Assembly: GCF_002954725.1 (NCBI RefSeq)
Contig: NZ_MSCQ01000001.1
Location: 717,857 to 781,856 of the forward strand
Length of the DNA: 64,000 bases
DNA from: Photobacterium phosphoreum
GTDB lineage: Bacteria > Pseudomonadota > Gammaproteobacteria > Enterobacterales > Vibrionaceae
Reading direction: 5' to 3'
Shown: piece after piece, positions 9,692 through 18,776 of the stretch
Layout: each line of letters begins with the position of its first letter
Numbering within the stretch: position 1 is the first letter of the stretch
Notes under the pieces: generated by a model
Databases searched by the model: none
What the model was told of the DNA's origin: nothing
The model's input: the letters and a program-made list of their open reading frames with translations, nothing else
Translations under genes and position numbers: made by a program

Positions 9692-10077
9692 TGCGTAAAA
9701 CATTATATCGTGATCCTAAAAACGGTAAGTTAGGTGGTGTTTGTGCAGGTTTAGCGGAATATTTTGGTGTTGAAATCTGGTTAATGCGTATTTTAGCCGT
9801 GACAGCTTTTTTATTAGGCGTCGGTTTCTTTGCGACAGTGGCTTATATTGCTGCTTGGTTAATTTTAGATAAAATGCCACCACAGCGAAAAGAGCAACAG
9901 CATCAGTATACTGAACATAATGTAAAGCAAAAACCATGGCAAACAGGGCAATCAGCAAAACAGATTTTGGATAATGTTGAAACGGAACTCGCACGTAGTG
10001 AAGTCAGTATTCAAAAAATGGAAGCTTATGTAACCTCATCTGCCTTTAAAGTTGATCGTGAATTTAATAAACTTTAA
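9691..10077 (+). CDS. pspC: PspC, phage shock membrane sensor
   Basis: PspC-domain inner-membrane protein. RDPKNGKLGGVCAGLAEYFG is the family N-terminal motif; a hydrophobic segment follows at about residues 28-56; the C-terminal tail has the KQILDNVETELARSE helix and MEAYVTS motif found in E. coli PspC. 128 aa from ATG 9691, which overlaps the pspB stop by one base and has GGAG nine bases upstream; ATG 9676 is an alternative start. No pspD or pspE follows. Confidence 0.93.
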   Translation: MRKTLYRDPKNGKLGGVCAGLAEYFGVEIWLMRILAVTAFLLGVGFFATVAYIAAWLILDKMPPQRKEQQHQYTEHNVKQKPWQTGQSAKQILDNVETELARSEVSIQKMEAYVTSSAFKVDREFNKL

Positions 10078-10140
10078 TGCACATATCGACAGTGCTTGAT
10101 GTTATTTATCTAGATTAAGTCTATAAATAATATCAATATG

Positions 10141-10174
10141 AAGCAGGTACTGATGTATTCAGGCCTGCTTTTTT
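10141..10174 (+). terminator. Terminator after pspC
   Basis: AAGCAGG (10141-10147) and inner CTGA pair with TCAG and CCTGCTT (10164-10170), followed by a T run. It lies between pspC and ycjX, so ycjX is expressed by read-through or its own promoter. Confidence 0.85.
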
Positions 10175-10215
10175 ATGGTCAGTTATAAGACCGTATAGAT
10201 GAATAGGGAAGCGTA

Positions 10216-11613
10216 ATGAATCGAATGAGTAATGAAGTGAATAAATGGGTTAACCGTAGCCTTGATCGCCACGTGCGTCTTGCGGTAACAGGTTTATCTC
10301 GCGCAGGAAAAACGGCCTTTATTACGTCACTGATCAATCAATTGTTACATGTAAGTACTAACCCTCGTTTACCAATGTTTTCAGCGGTGAGAGATGGCTA
10401 TTTATTAGGCTCTAAAAGAGTGCCTCAGCTGGATATGCATGTACCTAAGTTTGGTTACGATGACGGTATGAATGCATTGTTATCATCGCCACCAACATGG
10501 CCTCAGCCAACCAGTGATGTTAGCCAAACTCGGCTTGCATTGCGTTTTAAACCACAAAAAGGGCCACTTAAATTATTTCAAGATACTGCCACCCTGTATC
10601 TCGATATTATTGATTATCCTGGTGAGTGGCTATTAGATTTACCTTTGCTTGATCTTGATTTTATTAGTTGGTCAAAGCAACAAGCACAAGCATTAAAAGG
10701 TCAACGGTTAGCATTAGCACAATCATGGTTAGCAATGGGGGAGCAATTTGATCCTTTTGCCCCTGCTGATGAAACCTTAATTGAAGCGATTGCCGCCGCG
10801 TTTACAGATTATCTACATCAATGCAAGGCCGAAGGTGGCTTACATTGGGTGCAGCCGGGGCGATTTGTGTTGCCGGGAGAATTAGCAGGCGCACCTGTAT
10901 TACAGTTCTTCCCGATGATATGGACCAATAAATATACCGAGCAACAATTAGCCACAGCGACCGATGACAGTAACTTTGGAATGCTTAAACAACGCTATAA
11001 GTATTACCAGCAGCATGTTGTAAAGGCTTTTTATAATGATCATTTCTCTAAGTTTGATCGACAAATTGTATTAGTTGATTGCTTACAGCCGTTGAATGCG
11101 GGTTATGAATCCTTTAATGATATGCGTCAAGCGTTAGATCAATTGATGCAAAGTTTTAAATATGGTCGCAGTTCTATGTTGCGACGATTATTCGCCCCGT
11201 GTATTGATAAGGTATTGTTTGCGGCAACAAAAGCCGATCATATTACGCCAGAGCAGCATCCTAATTTAGTTGGATTATTGCAGCAGCTTGTTAATGAAGC
11301 GTGGCAAACTGCGTCGTTTGAAGGTATTAGCATGGATTGTGTGAGTTTGGCATCAATTCAAGCCAGTGAGCCTGGTTTTGTGAATTACCAAGGCCAGCAA
11401 GTGCCAGCATTGCGTGGTACTGATATGGTAGGTAACGTACAAACGTTCTTTCCCGGTGATGTTCCACGACGACTACCCAATCAAGATTTTTGGGATGACA
11501 AGGGATTTGATTTTATTAATTTACGTCCATTACCACAGCAAATGGATGAACCTCTACCGCATATTCGAATGGATAAAGCATTGGAATATCTACTGGGAGA
11601 TAAATTGCAATGA
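10216..11613 (+). CDS. ycjX: YcjX, Psp-associated P-loop GTPase-like protein
   Basis: DUF463 P-loop NTPase family, co-conserved with the Psp response. P-loop GLSRAGKT at residues 26-33, switch-like DYPGEWLLDLP around 135, and TKAD near residue 340 (a G4-type motif). 465 aa, equal to E. coli. Biochemical role unknown. Start ATG 10216 has AGGGA upstream; an alternative Met lies three codons in. Four-base overlap (ATGA) with ycjF. Confidence 0.93.
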   Translation: MNRMSNEVNKWVNRSLDRHVRLAVTGLSRAGKTAFITSLINQLLHVSTNPRLPMFSAVRDGYLLGSKRVPQLDMHVPKFGYDDGMNALLSSPPTWPQPTSDVSQTRLALRFKPQKGPLKLFQDTATLYLDIIDYPGEWLLDLPLLDLDFISWSKQQAQALKGQRLALAQSWLAMGEQFDPFAPADETLIEAIAAAFTDYLHQCKAEGGLHWVQPGRFVLPGELAGAPVLQFFPMIWTNKYTEQQLATATDDSNFGMLKQRYKYYQQHVVKAFYNDHFSKFDRQIVLVDCLQPLNAGYESFNDMRQALDQLMQSFKYGRSSMLRRLFAPCIDKVLFAATKADHITPEQHPNLVGLLQQLVNEAWQTASFEGISMDCVSLASIQASEPGFVNYQGQQVPALRGTDMVGNVQTFFPGDVPRRLPNQDFWDDKGFDFINLRPLPQQMDEPLPHIRMDKALEYLLGDKLQ

Positions 11614-12641
11614 CAGAGCCTTTAAAAGCCAAAATGGTGTTTGATGAGACAGAACAGCCATTAAGCCAACAGCAGCCTGACTTGACGGTTAAAATGAACT
11701 TTGAACAACAAAGTGCTTTTTTGCCAGATACTGTTGAGGCGGTAAACGTTGAGAGTGATCAAGCCTTAGAGCAAATTTTAGCCGCTAAACCTAAACGTCG
11801 TTATCGTTGGTTTAAAGGACTGTTAGTGGCAGGTGCTGCGATGGTTGGTTGGCAAACCGTGGATCACGTTACAACAGCTTATCAAACGGGTAATTGGCTA
11901 TCCTTAGGATGGAGTGCCATTGTTGCGGGTATTGCGGTAGCGGGTATCAGTGCGCTAGGACGTGAGTTTATTAATTTACGCCGTTTAAAACAACGTCAGA
12001 CTGAACGTGAGCAAGCGCAGCTATTATTGGCCGCTGATGGTATTGGCGCAGGTAAAGCTTTTTGCGTTAAATTAGCAAAACTAAGCCAAATTCCAACCGA
12101 TAATCATGGCTATGATCGTTGGTTACATGCTTTAGCAGCCACGCATAACGATCGAGAAGTATTAGCACTTTATGATCAGATGGTCGTGAGTCAGCAAGAT
12201 AAGTTAGCACGGCAGTTAGTCGCTAAATATTCAAGTGAAGCTGCGTTAATGGTTGCATTGAGCCCGTTAGCTGTTGCTGATATGTTGTTAGTCGCTTGGC
12301 GTAATTTTCGCTTAATTGAGCAAATTTCTGCGGTGTATGGTATTGAACTCAGTTATTGGTCACGGATTAAATTAGTAAAATTAGTGCTTGCGAACATGGC
12401 ATTTGCAGGTGCATCTGAAGTGGTTGCTGATTTAGGTATGGATATGCTTTCAATGGATCTTGCTGGCAGAATGTCAACCCGGGTAGCACAAGGTGTTGGG
12501 GTTGGTTTATTGACTGGACGCTTGGGGCTTAAAGCTATTAATCTGATGCGTCCATTACCATGGATGGAAGGTGAGCAGCCAAAACTAAGTGAAATTCGTC
12601 GTGATTTATTGAGCCAATTAGGGAATAAGAATAAAAGCTAA
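11610..12641 (+). CDS. ycjF: YcjF, DUF697 inner-membrane protein
   Basis: Membrane protein of the YcjF family (TIGR01620), found beside ycjX in Psp loci. Acidic N-terminal cytoplasmic region, two closely spaced membrane segments at about residues 67-84 and 94-113, then a DUF697 domain (LSPLAVADMLLVAWRNFRLI and GRLGLKAINLMRPLPW). 343 aa against about 353 in E. coli. Function unproven. Ends the ycjXF transcription unit at a strong terminator. Confidence 0.92.
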   Translation: MTEPLKAKMVFDETEQPLSQQQPDLTVKMNFEQQSAFLPDTVEAVNVESDQALEQILAAKPKRRYRWFKGLLVAGAAMVGWQTVDHVTTAYQTGNWLSLGWSAIVAGIAVAGISALGREFINLRRLKQRQTEREQAQLLLAADGIGAGKAFCVKLAKLSQIPTDNHGYDRWLHALAATHNDREVLALYDQMVVSQQDKLARQLVAKYSSEAALMVALSPLAVADMLLVAWRNFRLIEQISAVYGIELSYWSRIKLVKLVLANMAFAGASEVVADLGMDMLSMDLAGRMSTRVAQGVGVGLLTGRLGLKAINLMRPLPWMEGEQPKLSEIRRDLLSQLGNKNKS

Positions 12642-12664
12642 TCGCTGGATCAATTGATGGCATT

Positions 12665-12693
12665 AAAAAGAGAACTTCGGTTCTCTTTTTTTT
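12665..12693 (+). terminator. Terminator after ycjF (TTCG tetraloop)
   Basis: Perfect 11-bp stem AAAAAGAGAAC / GTTCTCTTTTT closed by a TTCG tetraloop (12676-12679), then further T residues. Confidence 0.95.
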
Positions 12694-12775
12694 AAGATAA
12701 GGATTTTTGTATTTAATCGGTGCAGATGCGATCTCGTGGCTTGACTCGTTAAAGGGTTAGTCGCACACTGACATA

Positions 12776-12820
12776 ACTGTCAGGAATAGTTGACAGTATA
12801 GATTTACGAACACTTATAAT
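12776..12820 (+). promoter_or_regulatory. Putative tyrR promoter with dyad over -35
   Basis: The 307-base gap between ycjF and tyrR holds the ycjF terminator and this region. TTGACA (12790-12795) and TATAAT (12815-12820) are both perfect sigma-70 hexamers but are 19 bases apart, two more than optimal. A 7-bp inverted repeat ACTGTCA (12776-12782) / TGACAGT (12791-12797) covers the -35 box and could be an operator. It does not resemble a TyrR box (TGTAAA-N6-TTTACA). Confidence 0.55.
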
Positions 12821-12948
12821 CGTGTGGATTAAGCCTCTCAATGATAAAGCTTAACACTCTGATTATTATTAGTATTGCTCAAGATTAGCCATAATGGATA
12901 GCTGTAATTAATTATGCACGTAAGATGAATAACAAGAAGGTGTAAACG

Positions 12949-14487
12949 ATGAGATTACAGGTCTTTTGCGAAGATAGAGTGGGGATGACCCGTGAATTAT
13001 TGGATATTTTAACCAGTCAAGAAATCGATCTGCGTGGCATTGAAATTGATCGTATTGGTATCATCTATTTAAATTGTCCTGAAGTTGAATTTGAACAGTT
13101 TAGTCAATTAATGTCGCAGATACGTCAGCTGGATGGTGTCACTGATGTACGTAAAATTCAGTTTATGCCCAGTGAACGTGAACATACTGAGCTTTCTGCT
13201 TTACTACAAACTTTACCCGATCCTTTCTTTACCATTAATTTAAGTGGCAAAGTGGATTTTGCTAATCAAGCGGCAGAACAATTAATGGGGCACCGCAGTG
13301 AAAATTTATTCAGTGAAAATATTTATACTTTACTCGGGTTTAACTTTACGCGTTGGTTAGATAAAAATCAGGCACAGAAACACAGTGAAATTGTTGTTAT
13401 TTCAGGGCTAGATTATCAAATGGATATCATGCCGGTCTATGTCAGTGATGAAGCGCCAGAACCAGTGCTTGCAAGCGCGTTAATTTTATTGAAATCACTG
13501 TCTGAGGCTAAAATGCCAGTTGTTATGCGCACCATAAATGGTGATAGCGGCTTTGAACATTTGATTGGTCATTCATCACGATTTAAGCATTTATTAGCTC
13601 AAGCCAAGAAATTAGCATTATTAGACGCACCATTGCTTATACAAGGTGAAACAGGAACGGGTAAAGAAATGTTAGCGCGCGCTTGTCATCAGCGCTCGGT
13701 ACATCGAGATAAACCTTTTCTTGTGGTTAACTGTATTTCTATGCCAGATAATGCTGCAGAAACCGAGCTTTTTGGTTGTGTAGAGAGCACCAATGAACCT
13801 GCTAAAAAAGGTATTTTTGAACAAGCAGCCGGTGGTACGGTTTTTTTGTATGAAATTGGCGAAATGTCAAAACACTTACAGATTAAATTATTACGTTTTC
13901 TTCAAGACGGTACTTTCCGTCGTGTGGGTGAAGAGGCGGAAATAAAAGTCTCTGTACGTGTAATTTGTTCGACTCAGAAAAAGTTACCGGAGTTAGTTGC
14001 GGAAGGCGAATTTCGTGAAGATCTTTATTATCGACTCAATGTACTTGCCTTAGTTGTACCGCCATTGCGTGAGCGTGCGGCTGATATAGTGCCATTAGCT
14101 GAATTATTCTTAGCGCAATTTGCCCAAGAACTACATCAACCTAAACCTGAGTTATCTGAAGAATTAGCATTCTCGCTTAAGCAATATGCTTGGCCGGGGA
14201 ATATTCGTCAGCTGCGTAATGTATTATTTCGCGCGATGACACAGGTGGAAGGGGCTGAAATGACGTCGGCGGATGTACAGTTACCTGAAAAAGAATCGAG
14301 TACGGTGATGAGCGAAGAAACCTTGACAGGATCACTGGATGAAATCATGAAGCGTTATGAATCAGGGATTTTGTCGAATTTGTATCAGAGCTATCCATCA
14401 ACCCGTAAGCTTGCTAAACGGTTAGGGGTTTCTCATACAGCCGTAGCGAATAAGTTACGTGAATATGGGTTGAGTAAGCGTAATTAA
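12949..14487 (+). CDS. tyrR: TyrR, aromatic amino acid transcriptional regulator
   Basis: Regulator of aromatic amino acid synthesis and transport genes. N-terminal ACT domain (MRLQVFCEDRVGMTRELLD), PAS domain at about residues 80-190, AAA+ domain with Walker A GETGTGKE near 230, and a C-terminal HTH (STRKLAKRLGVSHTAVANKL). Like E. coli TyrR it lacks the GAFTGA sigma-54 loop. The Walker B segment reads VFLYEIGEM: Tyr301 replaces the Asp in E. coli LLDEIGEM. 512 aa against 513. AAGAAGGTG precedes the ATG. Confidence 0.95.
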   Translation: MRLQVFCEDRVGMTRELLDILTSQEIDLRGIEIDRIGIIYLNCPEVEFEQFSQLMSQIRQLDGVTDVRKIQFMPSEREHTELSALLQTLPDPFFTINLSGKVDFANQAAEQLMGHRSENLFSENIYTLLGFNFTRWLDKNQAQKHSEIVVISGLDYQMDIMPVYVSDEAPEPVLASALILLKSLSEAKMPVVMRTINGDSGFEHLIGHSSRFKHLLAQAKKLALLDAPLLIQGETGTGKEMLARACHQRSVHRDKPFLVVNCISMPDNAAETELFGCVESTNEPAKKGIFEQAAGGTVFLYEIGEMSKHLQIKLLRFLQDGTFRRVGEEAEIKVSVRVICSTQKKLPELVAEGEFREDLYYRLNVLALVVPPLRERAADIVPLAELFLAQFAQELHQPKPELSEELAFSLKQYAWPGNIRQLRNVLFRAMTQVEGAEMTSADVQLPEKESSTVMSEETLTGSLDEIMKRYESGILSNLYQSYPSTRKLAKRLGVSHTAVANKLREYGLSKRN

Positions 14488-14504
14488 TCGTGGGCGTTAA
14501 AACA

Positions 14505-14536
14505 AAAGAGATAGCCATAATAGCTATCTCTTTATT
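14505..14536 (+). terminator. Terminator after tyrR
   Basis: AAAGAGATAGC (14505-14515) / GCTATCTCTTT (14523-14533), loop of seven, followed by a short T-rich stretch. It sits between convergent tyrR and ogt. Confidence 0.8.
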
Positions 14537-14568
14537 TAATAATAAGCAGCAATGCTCATTGATTAGAA

Positions 14569-15063
14569 TTAGTCGTTTTGATGTGCTTCAAGCAAGATGG
14601 TATCGCCTGATTCTAGTGCTAATAATAACGCTACAATATCTTCGCCATAACGATAACCACATAATGAGTTATGGCTATTCAATACTCGGTGGCAAGGGAT
14701 CACAATTGGAATTGGATTGACATTTTTTGCCATACCAATGGCTTGAGTTGCTTTTGTATTACCAATATTTGCTGCTATTTGTTCATAGGTGACGGTTTCA
14801 CCATAAGGAACATCAGCAATAGCATGCCAAATTTGTTGTTGGAATATTGTGCCTTGGGGCGCGAGGGGGAAGGTGAATTTTTTCCGGGAGCCGGTGAGGT
14901 ATTCTTTGAGTTGTTTAATGAAAGGGGCCATAAACTCAGGATTATGTTGCCATATTTCATTTGGGCTATAGCTGGGGCTCGTGATCGATAACTGTCGAAG
15001 ACCTTGGTGATCGGCCAGCAACATAATGTTCCCCAGTTCTGTTTCAATACAATCGTAATACAT
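14569..15063 (-). CDS. ogt: O6-methylguanine-DNA methyltransferase (Ogt type)
   Basis: Suicide DNA repair enzyme that transfers the alkyl group from O6-alkylguanine to its own cysteine. Active-site PCHRV with Cys124 and the DNA-binding helix region PYGETVTYEQIAANIG are present. 164 aa from ATG 15063, comparable to E. coli Ogt (171 aa); an in-frame TTG at 15108 would add 15 poorly conserved residues. Lies between tyrR and rimJ. Confidence 0.9.
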   Translation of the reverse strand: MYYDCIETELGNIMLLADHQGLRQLSITSPSYSPNEIWQHNPEFMAPFIKQLKEYLTGSRKKFTFPLAPQGTIFQQQIWHAIADVPYGETVTYEQIAANIGNTKATQAIGMAKNVNPIPIVIPCHRVLNSHNSLCGYRYGEDIVALLLALESGDTILLEAHQND

Positions 15064-15226
15064 CAATAACTCACTAAAGGCGTAATAATTAATAACATTG
15101 ACTGACAAAGAGTAACAGACAACTGCATGCTAATATATCGAATATTGAATGTGGCTTGCTTTCATTATCATGTAAACTCACAAAATGTGCGTTATATCAA
15201 TTAACATTGTCGTGTCGGAGTAGCAC

Positions 15227-15811
15227 TTGTTTCATTCAATTATACATCGATCATCAACTATTGTACTTGATGATATAAAAATTCGCTTGATTGAGGCGCA
15301 AGATGCGGAAAAAATCACCGCATATTATCAGCGTAATCGTCATTTCCTTGCGCCGTGGGAGCCATTACGGCATGAAGCTTTTTTTAGTTTAGCAGGTTGG
15401 CAACAGCGCTTAGAGCAAATTGCAACGTTACATCGTCATGAGATGGCTTTTTATTTTGTTATTGAACACCGTGTAACGGGCGATATTATTGGGGTGATTA
15501 ATTTCAGTAATTTAGTGAAGTCGCCATTTTATGCTTGCCATGTTGGATACTCTTTAGATCAATACCATCAAGGACAAGCGGTAATGCGTCGTGCGCTAAC
15601 GGCGGTAACTGAGTGGATGTTTATTGATAAACATTTCCATCGCATTATGGCGGCCTATATGCCACATAATAATAAAAGTGGCAGTGTGTTAACGGCTGTC
15701 GGCTTTGAGCATGAAGGGTTAGCGAAAGATTATTTATTGATCAATGGCCAATGGCAGGATCATATTTTAACCTCATTGATTAATCCAAACTGGTCACTAC
15801 CCATCAGTTAA
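15227..15811 (+). CDS. rimJ: RimJ-like GNAT N-acetyltransferase
   Basis: GNAT-family enzyme; E. coli RimJ acetylates the N-terminal alanine of ribosomal protein S5. Close match along the length: YYQRNRHFLAPWEPLR, HRIMAAYMPHNNKSG, VGFEHEGLAKDYLLINGQW. 194 aa, equal to E. coli. The start is TTG at 15227, six bases after GGAG (15217-15220); no in-frame ATG lies near the N-terminus. Confidence 0.88.
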   Translation: MFHSIIHRSSTIVLDDIKIRLIEAQDAEKITAYYQRNRHFLAPWEPLRHEAFFSLAGWQQRLEQIATLHRHEMAFYFVIEHRVTGDIIGVINFSNLVKSPFYACHVGYSLDQYHQGQAVMRRALTAVTEWMFIDKHFHRIMAAYMPHNNKSGSVLTAVGFEHEGLAKDYLLINGQWQDHILTSLINPNWSLPIS

Positions 15812-15829
15812 ATTGCATGACGACGATTA

Positions 15830-15878
15830 AAAAGGCTGAGCATGAGTTTCTTGTTCGTTAAAACAGGCTCAGCCTTTT
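15830..15878. terminator. Bidirectional terminator rimJ/pykA
   Basis: AAAAGGCTGAG (15830-15840) / CTCAGCCTTTT (15868-15878) around a 27-base loop, between convergent rimJ and pykA. Confidence 0.8.
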
Positions 15879-15910
15879 ATATTGGAATATTGTCGCCATT
15901 GTTACCGTGT

Positions 15911-17356
15911 TTACTCAACCATTAAAATACGCATATTGTTCGTTGAGCCAATGGTATCCATTTTATCACCTTGGGTAATAATGGTTAAATCTCCTGCTTG
16001 CACATAGCCTGCGTCTTTTAGCACATAAAGCGCATGTTTTGCAGCATCCAAGCCTGCATCGCTATCGCGGTCAAAAAAAATAGGTGTAACACCACGGAAT
16101 AAAGCTGCACGATTAAGCGTGGTCTTATTACGTGATAGTGCAAAAATAGGCAAACCTGATGAAATACGTGACATCAGACGTGGTGTTCGACCAGATTCCG
16201 TCATTACCACAATGGCCTTGATACCAACCATGTGATTAGCAGCATACATCGTTGCCATCGCAATAGTTTCTTCTGGGTTAGAAAACTTATGATCTAAGCG
16301 ATGATTGGAAACATTAATACTTGGCTCTTTTTCTGCACCAAGACAAACACTCGCCATAATAGTGACAGTTTCAATCGGGAAATCACCAGCTGCGGTTTCT
16401 GCCGATAGCATCACCGCGTCAGTGCCATCTAACACGGCATTGGCAACGTCCATAACTTCAGCACGGGTTGGCATTGGACTGGTGATCATTGACTCCATCA
16501 TTTGAGTCGCAGTAATAACGGTACGATCTAAACTGCGAGCACGACGGATCAGTTTTTTCTGTACGCCAACCAATTCAGGATCGCCAATTTCAACCCCTAA
16601 ATCACCACGAGCAACCATCACTACATCTGAAGCTAAAATAATATCATCCATCGCTTCTGTCGTTGCAACGGTTTCTGCTCGCTCTACTTTGGCGACTAAT
16701 TTTGCTGTTAATCCCGCCTCTGTTGCAAGTCGACGGGCATAGTGCATATCTTCGCCATTGCGGGGAAAAGAAACCGCAAGGTAATCAACGCCCATTGCTG
16801 CTGCTGTAATGATGTCAGCTTTATCTTTTGCCGTTAATGCTGCTGCTGATAAACCGCCGCCTTTTTTATTAATGCCTTTATTGTTTGATAAAGGACCTGC
16901 AACAGTGACAATAGTATGTACTTTATTTCCTGTTACTGCGGTAACTTGAAGTTGTACACGACCATCATCAAGTAATAAAACATCACCTGCAATAACATCA
17001 TTGGGGAGTTCTTTATAGTCAATACCAACCGCATCTTGATGACCTTCACCTTTCGATAAATCACTATCAAGGGTGAATTTATCACCAATTTTGAGTTGGA
17101 TTTTGCCTTCTTTAAAAGTCGAAACGCGAATTTTAGGGCCTTGAAGATCACCTAAAATTGCGACATGTTTTCCTAAACGTGCTGCGATTTCACGAACTTG
17201 TTTAGTGCGCAGGATATGATCCTCAGCATTGCCATGGGAAAAGTTCATGCGAACCACGTTAGCACCAGCGGCAATGATTTTCTCTAGATTATTATCACGA
17301 TCAGTTGCAGGGCCGAGGGTAGTAACAATTTTGGTACGTCTTAGTCGTTCAGACAT
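15911..17356 (-). CDS. pykA: Pyruvate kinase II (PykA)
   Basis: Converts phosphoenolpyruvate and ADP to pyruvate and ATP. Closer to E. coli PykA than Pyk[27 protein letters not shown], active-site [21 protein letters not shown], and the Mg/K-binding [10 protein letters not shown] are intact. 481 aa from ATG 17356, preceded by GGAG; an in-frame ATG at 17368 overlaps that Shine-Dalgarno. The hexR gene lies just upstream on the same strand, as in many gammaproteobacteria. The 5' gap shows no clear HexR palindrome. Confidence 0.95.
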   Translation of the reverse strand: MSERLRRTKIVTTLGPATDRDNNLEKIIAAGANVVRMNFSHGNAEDHILRTKQVREIAARLGKHVAILGDLQGPKIRVSTFKEGKIQLKIGDKFTLDSDLSKGEGHQDAVGIDYKELPNDVIAGDVLLLDDGRVQLQVTAVTGNKVHTIVTVAGPLSNNKGINKKGGGLSAAALTAKDKADIITAAAMGVDYLAVSFPRNGEDMHYARRLATEAGLTAKLVAKVERAETVATTEAMDDIILASDVVMVARGDLGVEIGDPELVGVQKKLIRRARSLDRTVITATQMMESMITSPMPTRAEVMDVANAVLDGTDAVMLSAETAAGDFPIETVTIMASVCLGAEKEPSINVSNHRLDHKFSNPEETIAMATMYAANHMVGIKAIVVMTESGRTPRLMSRISSGLPIFALSRNKTTLNRAALFRGVTPIFFDRDSDAGLDAAKHALYVLKDAGYVQAGDLTIITQGDKMDTIGSTNNMRILMVE

Positions 17357-17513
17357 TATAAGCTCCATGTAAAATAAGTCGGTTTATTCATCAATATCAA
17401 TCAAAACAGCGGGGTTAGATATTGATGTAAATAAGATCCTAAAATGAATGCTACTCAGTAAGTTGGATAAAGAAGAAGAGAGGGGGCAATCTAAGTGCAT
17501 GGTTAATCGTGAT

Positions 17514-17559
17514 AGCGAAGCCGAAACTTCGCTTAGCACTTGTTGTTCTTTCGCTTAGC
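17514..17559 (-). repeat. Stem-loop and short direct repeats between hexR and pykA
   Basis: AGCGAAG (17514-17520) / CTTCGCT (17527-17533) form a small hairpin, and TCGCTTAGC occurs twice (17529-17537 and 17551-17559). There is no T run, so it is not a clear terminator. It lies immediately downstream of hexR and may affect hexR-pykA read-through. Confidence 0.5.
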
Positions 17560-17567
17560 GCTCATCG

Positions 17568-18425
17568 TTATAAAGAATAACGCTCTTTAGAAAACCGTGA
17601 ATCTTTCAGCGAATCTTTTACACGCTTTAAATTATCACGGAAACTTGATCCTCGGCGTAATGTGAAACCGGTTGCGAGAACATCAATGACCGTCATTTGC
17701 ACTACACGGCTCGCCATTGGCATATAGATATCAGTGTCTTCAGGCACATCAAGACAAATTGATAATGAACATTCGCGCTCTAATGGTGAATGTTTAGCGG
17801 TAATGCCGATCACCGTTGCGCCATTTTCACGGGCCATTTGTGCTATTTCAACTAGACTTTTGGTGCGTCCGGTGTGTGATATTACAACGACAACATCACC
17901 ATCACTGCAATTAATAACACTCATACGTTGCATGACAATATCGTCAAAGCAAACAATAGGAATATTAAATCGGAAGAACTTATTTTGGGCATCATGGGCA
18001 ACTGATGCTGAAGCGCCTAAACCAAAAAAGGATATTTTTTTAGCTTGGGTGAGCAAATCAACCGCACGATTAATTTGCATTGGATCTAGGCTATTTTTAG
18101 CAACATCTAAACACGCCATTGTTGATTCAAAGATCTTGGCGGTATAGGCATCTGGCCCATCATTTTCCTCAACATTACGATTTACATAAGGTGTTCCGTT
18201 AGCCAGACTTTGTGCTAAATGTAATTTAAAGTCGGGAAAACCTTTAGTATCAAGTCGACGACAAAAACGGTTAACGGTAGGCTCACTCACATCGGCCATT
18301 TTTGCGAGTGTTGCAATACTAGAATGAATGGCTGTTTGTGGTGAGGCGATAATAACTTCCGCTACTTTACGTTCAGATTTGCTGAAGTGTTCTAAGTTAT
18401 TTTGTATTTTTTCTATGGTATTCAT
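17568..18425 (-). CDS. hexR: HexR, RpiR-family regulator of sugar metabolism
   Basis: RpiR family: N-terminal HTH (about residues 1-77, SIATLAKMADVSEPTVNRFCRRL) and C-terminal SIS sugar-phosphate-binding domain (KISFFGLGASASVAHDA, ISHTGRTKSLVEIA). HexR usually responds to 2-keto-3-deoxy-6-phosphogluconate and controls Entner-Doudoroff and central carbon genes. Very close to E. coli HexR. 285 aa. Upstream of pykA, a known target neighbour. Confidence 0.93.
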   Translation of the reverse strand: MNTIEKIQNNLEHFSKSERKVAEVIIASPQTAIHSSIATLAKMADVSEPTVNRFCRRLDTKGFPDFKLHLAQSLANGTPYVNRNVEENDGPDAYTAKIFESTMACLDVAKNSLDPMQINRAVDLLTQAKKISFFGLGASASVAHDAQNKFFRFNIPIVCFDDIVMQRMSVINCSDGDVVVVISHTGRTKSLVEIAQMARENGATVIGITAKHSPLERECSLSICLDVPEDTDIYMPMASRVVQMTVIDVLATGFTLRRGSSFRDNLKRVKDSLKDSRFSKERYSL

Positions 18426-18776
18426 AGGTATTTATGCACTTCGTTATTGAATTTCATTTGTAGCATTCTTGTCAACAAGTTGCCCATATAATGAAACTAT
18501 ACTACTTAACTATTAACATATCCTAGTGATTCACGGTGTTTTTTAGGTGGTTTTTATTGGTTTTTGATCGGGATCGACTTTTTAATTTCAGAATTGAAAC
18601 TTATAAAACAAATAATGTTAGATTTTGTTGTTTTATTTTACGAAAGGTGGAGATTTGTTTTATAAATAAAGACTTATTTTAAGCTGTGAAATAAATAACT
18701 ATTGTTTTATTTTAATATTTTATAAAAAATTACAGATTTAATCGAAAATTATTATCGGTAAATAAAAGGAATATCA
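18426..18776. other. Intergenic region hexR / yeeZ
   Basis: 351 bases between divergent genes, very AT-rich, especially 18590-18770. It must carry the hexR and yeeZ promoters, but I could not pick convincing hexamers among many AT-rich candidates. No HexR-type palindrome, terminator or ORF is evident. Confidence 0.5.

Noticed and set aside
17369-17567. HexR operator upstream of pykA
   Set aside because: No TGTAAT-type palindrome could be found; only an unrelated small hairpin.
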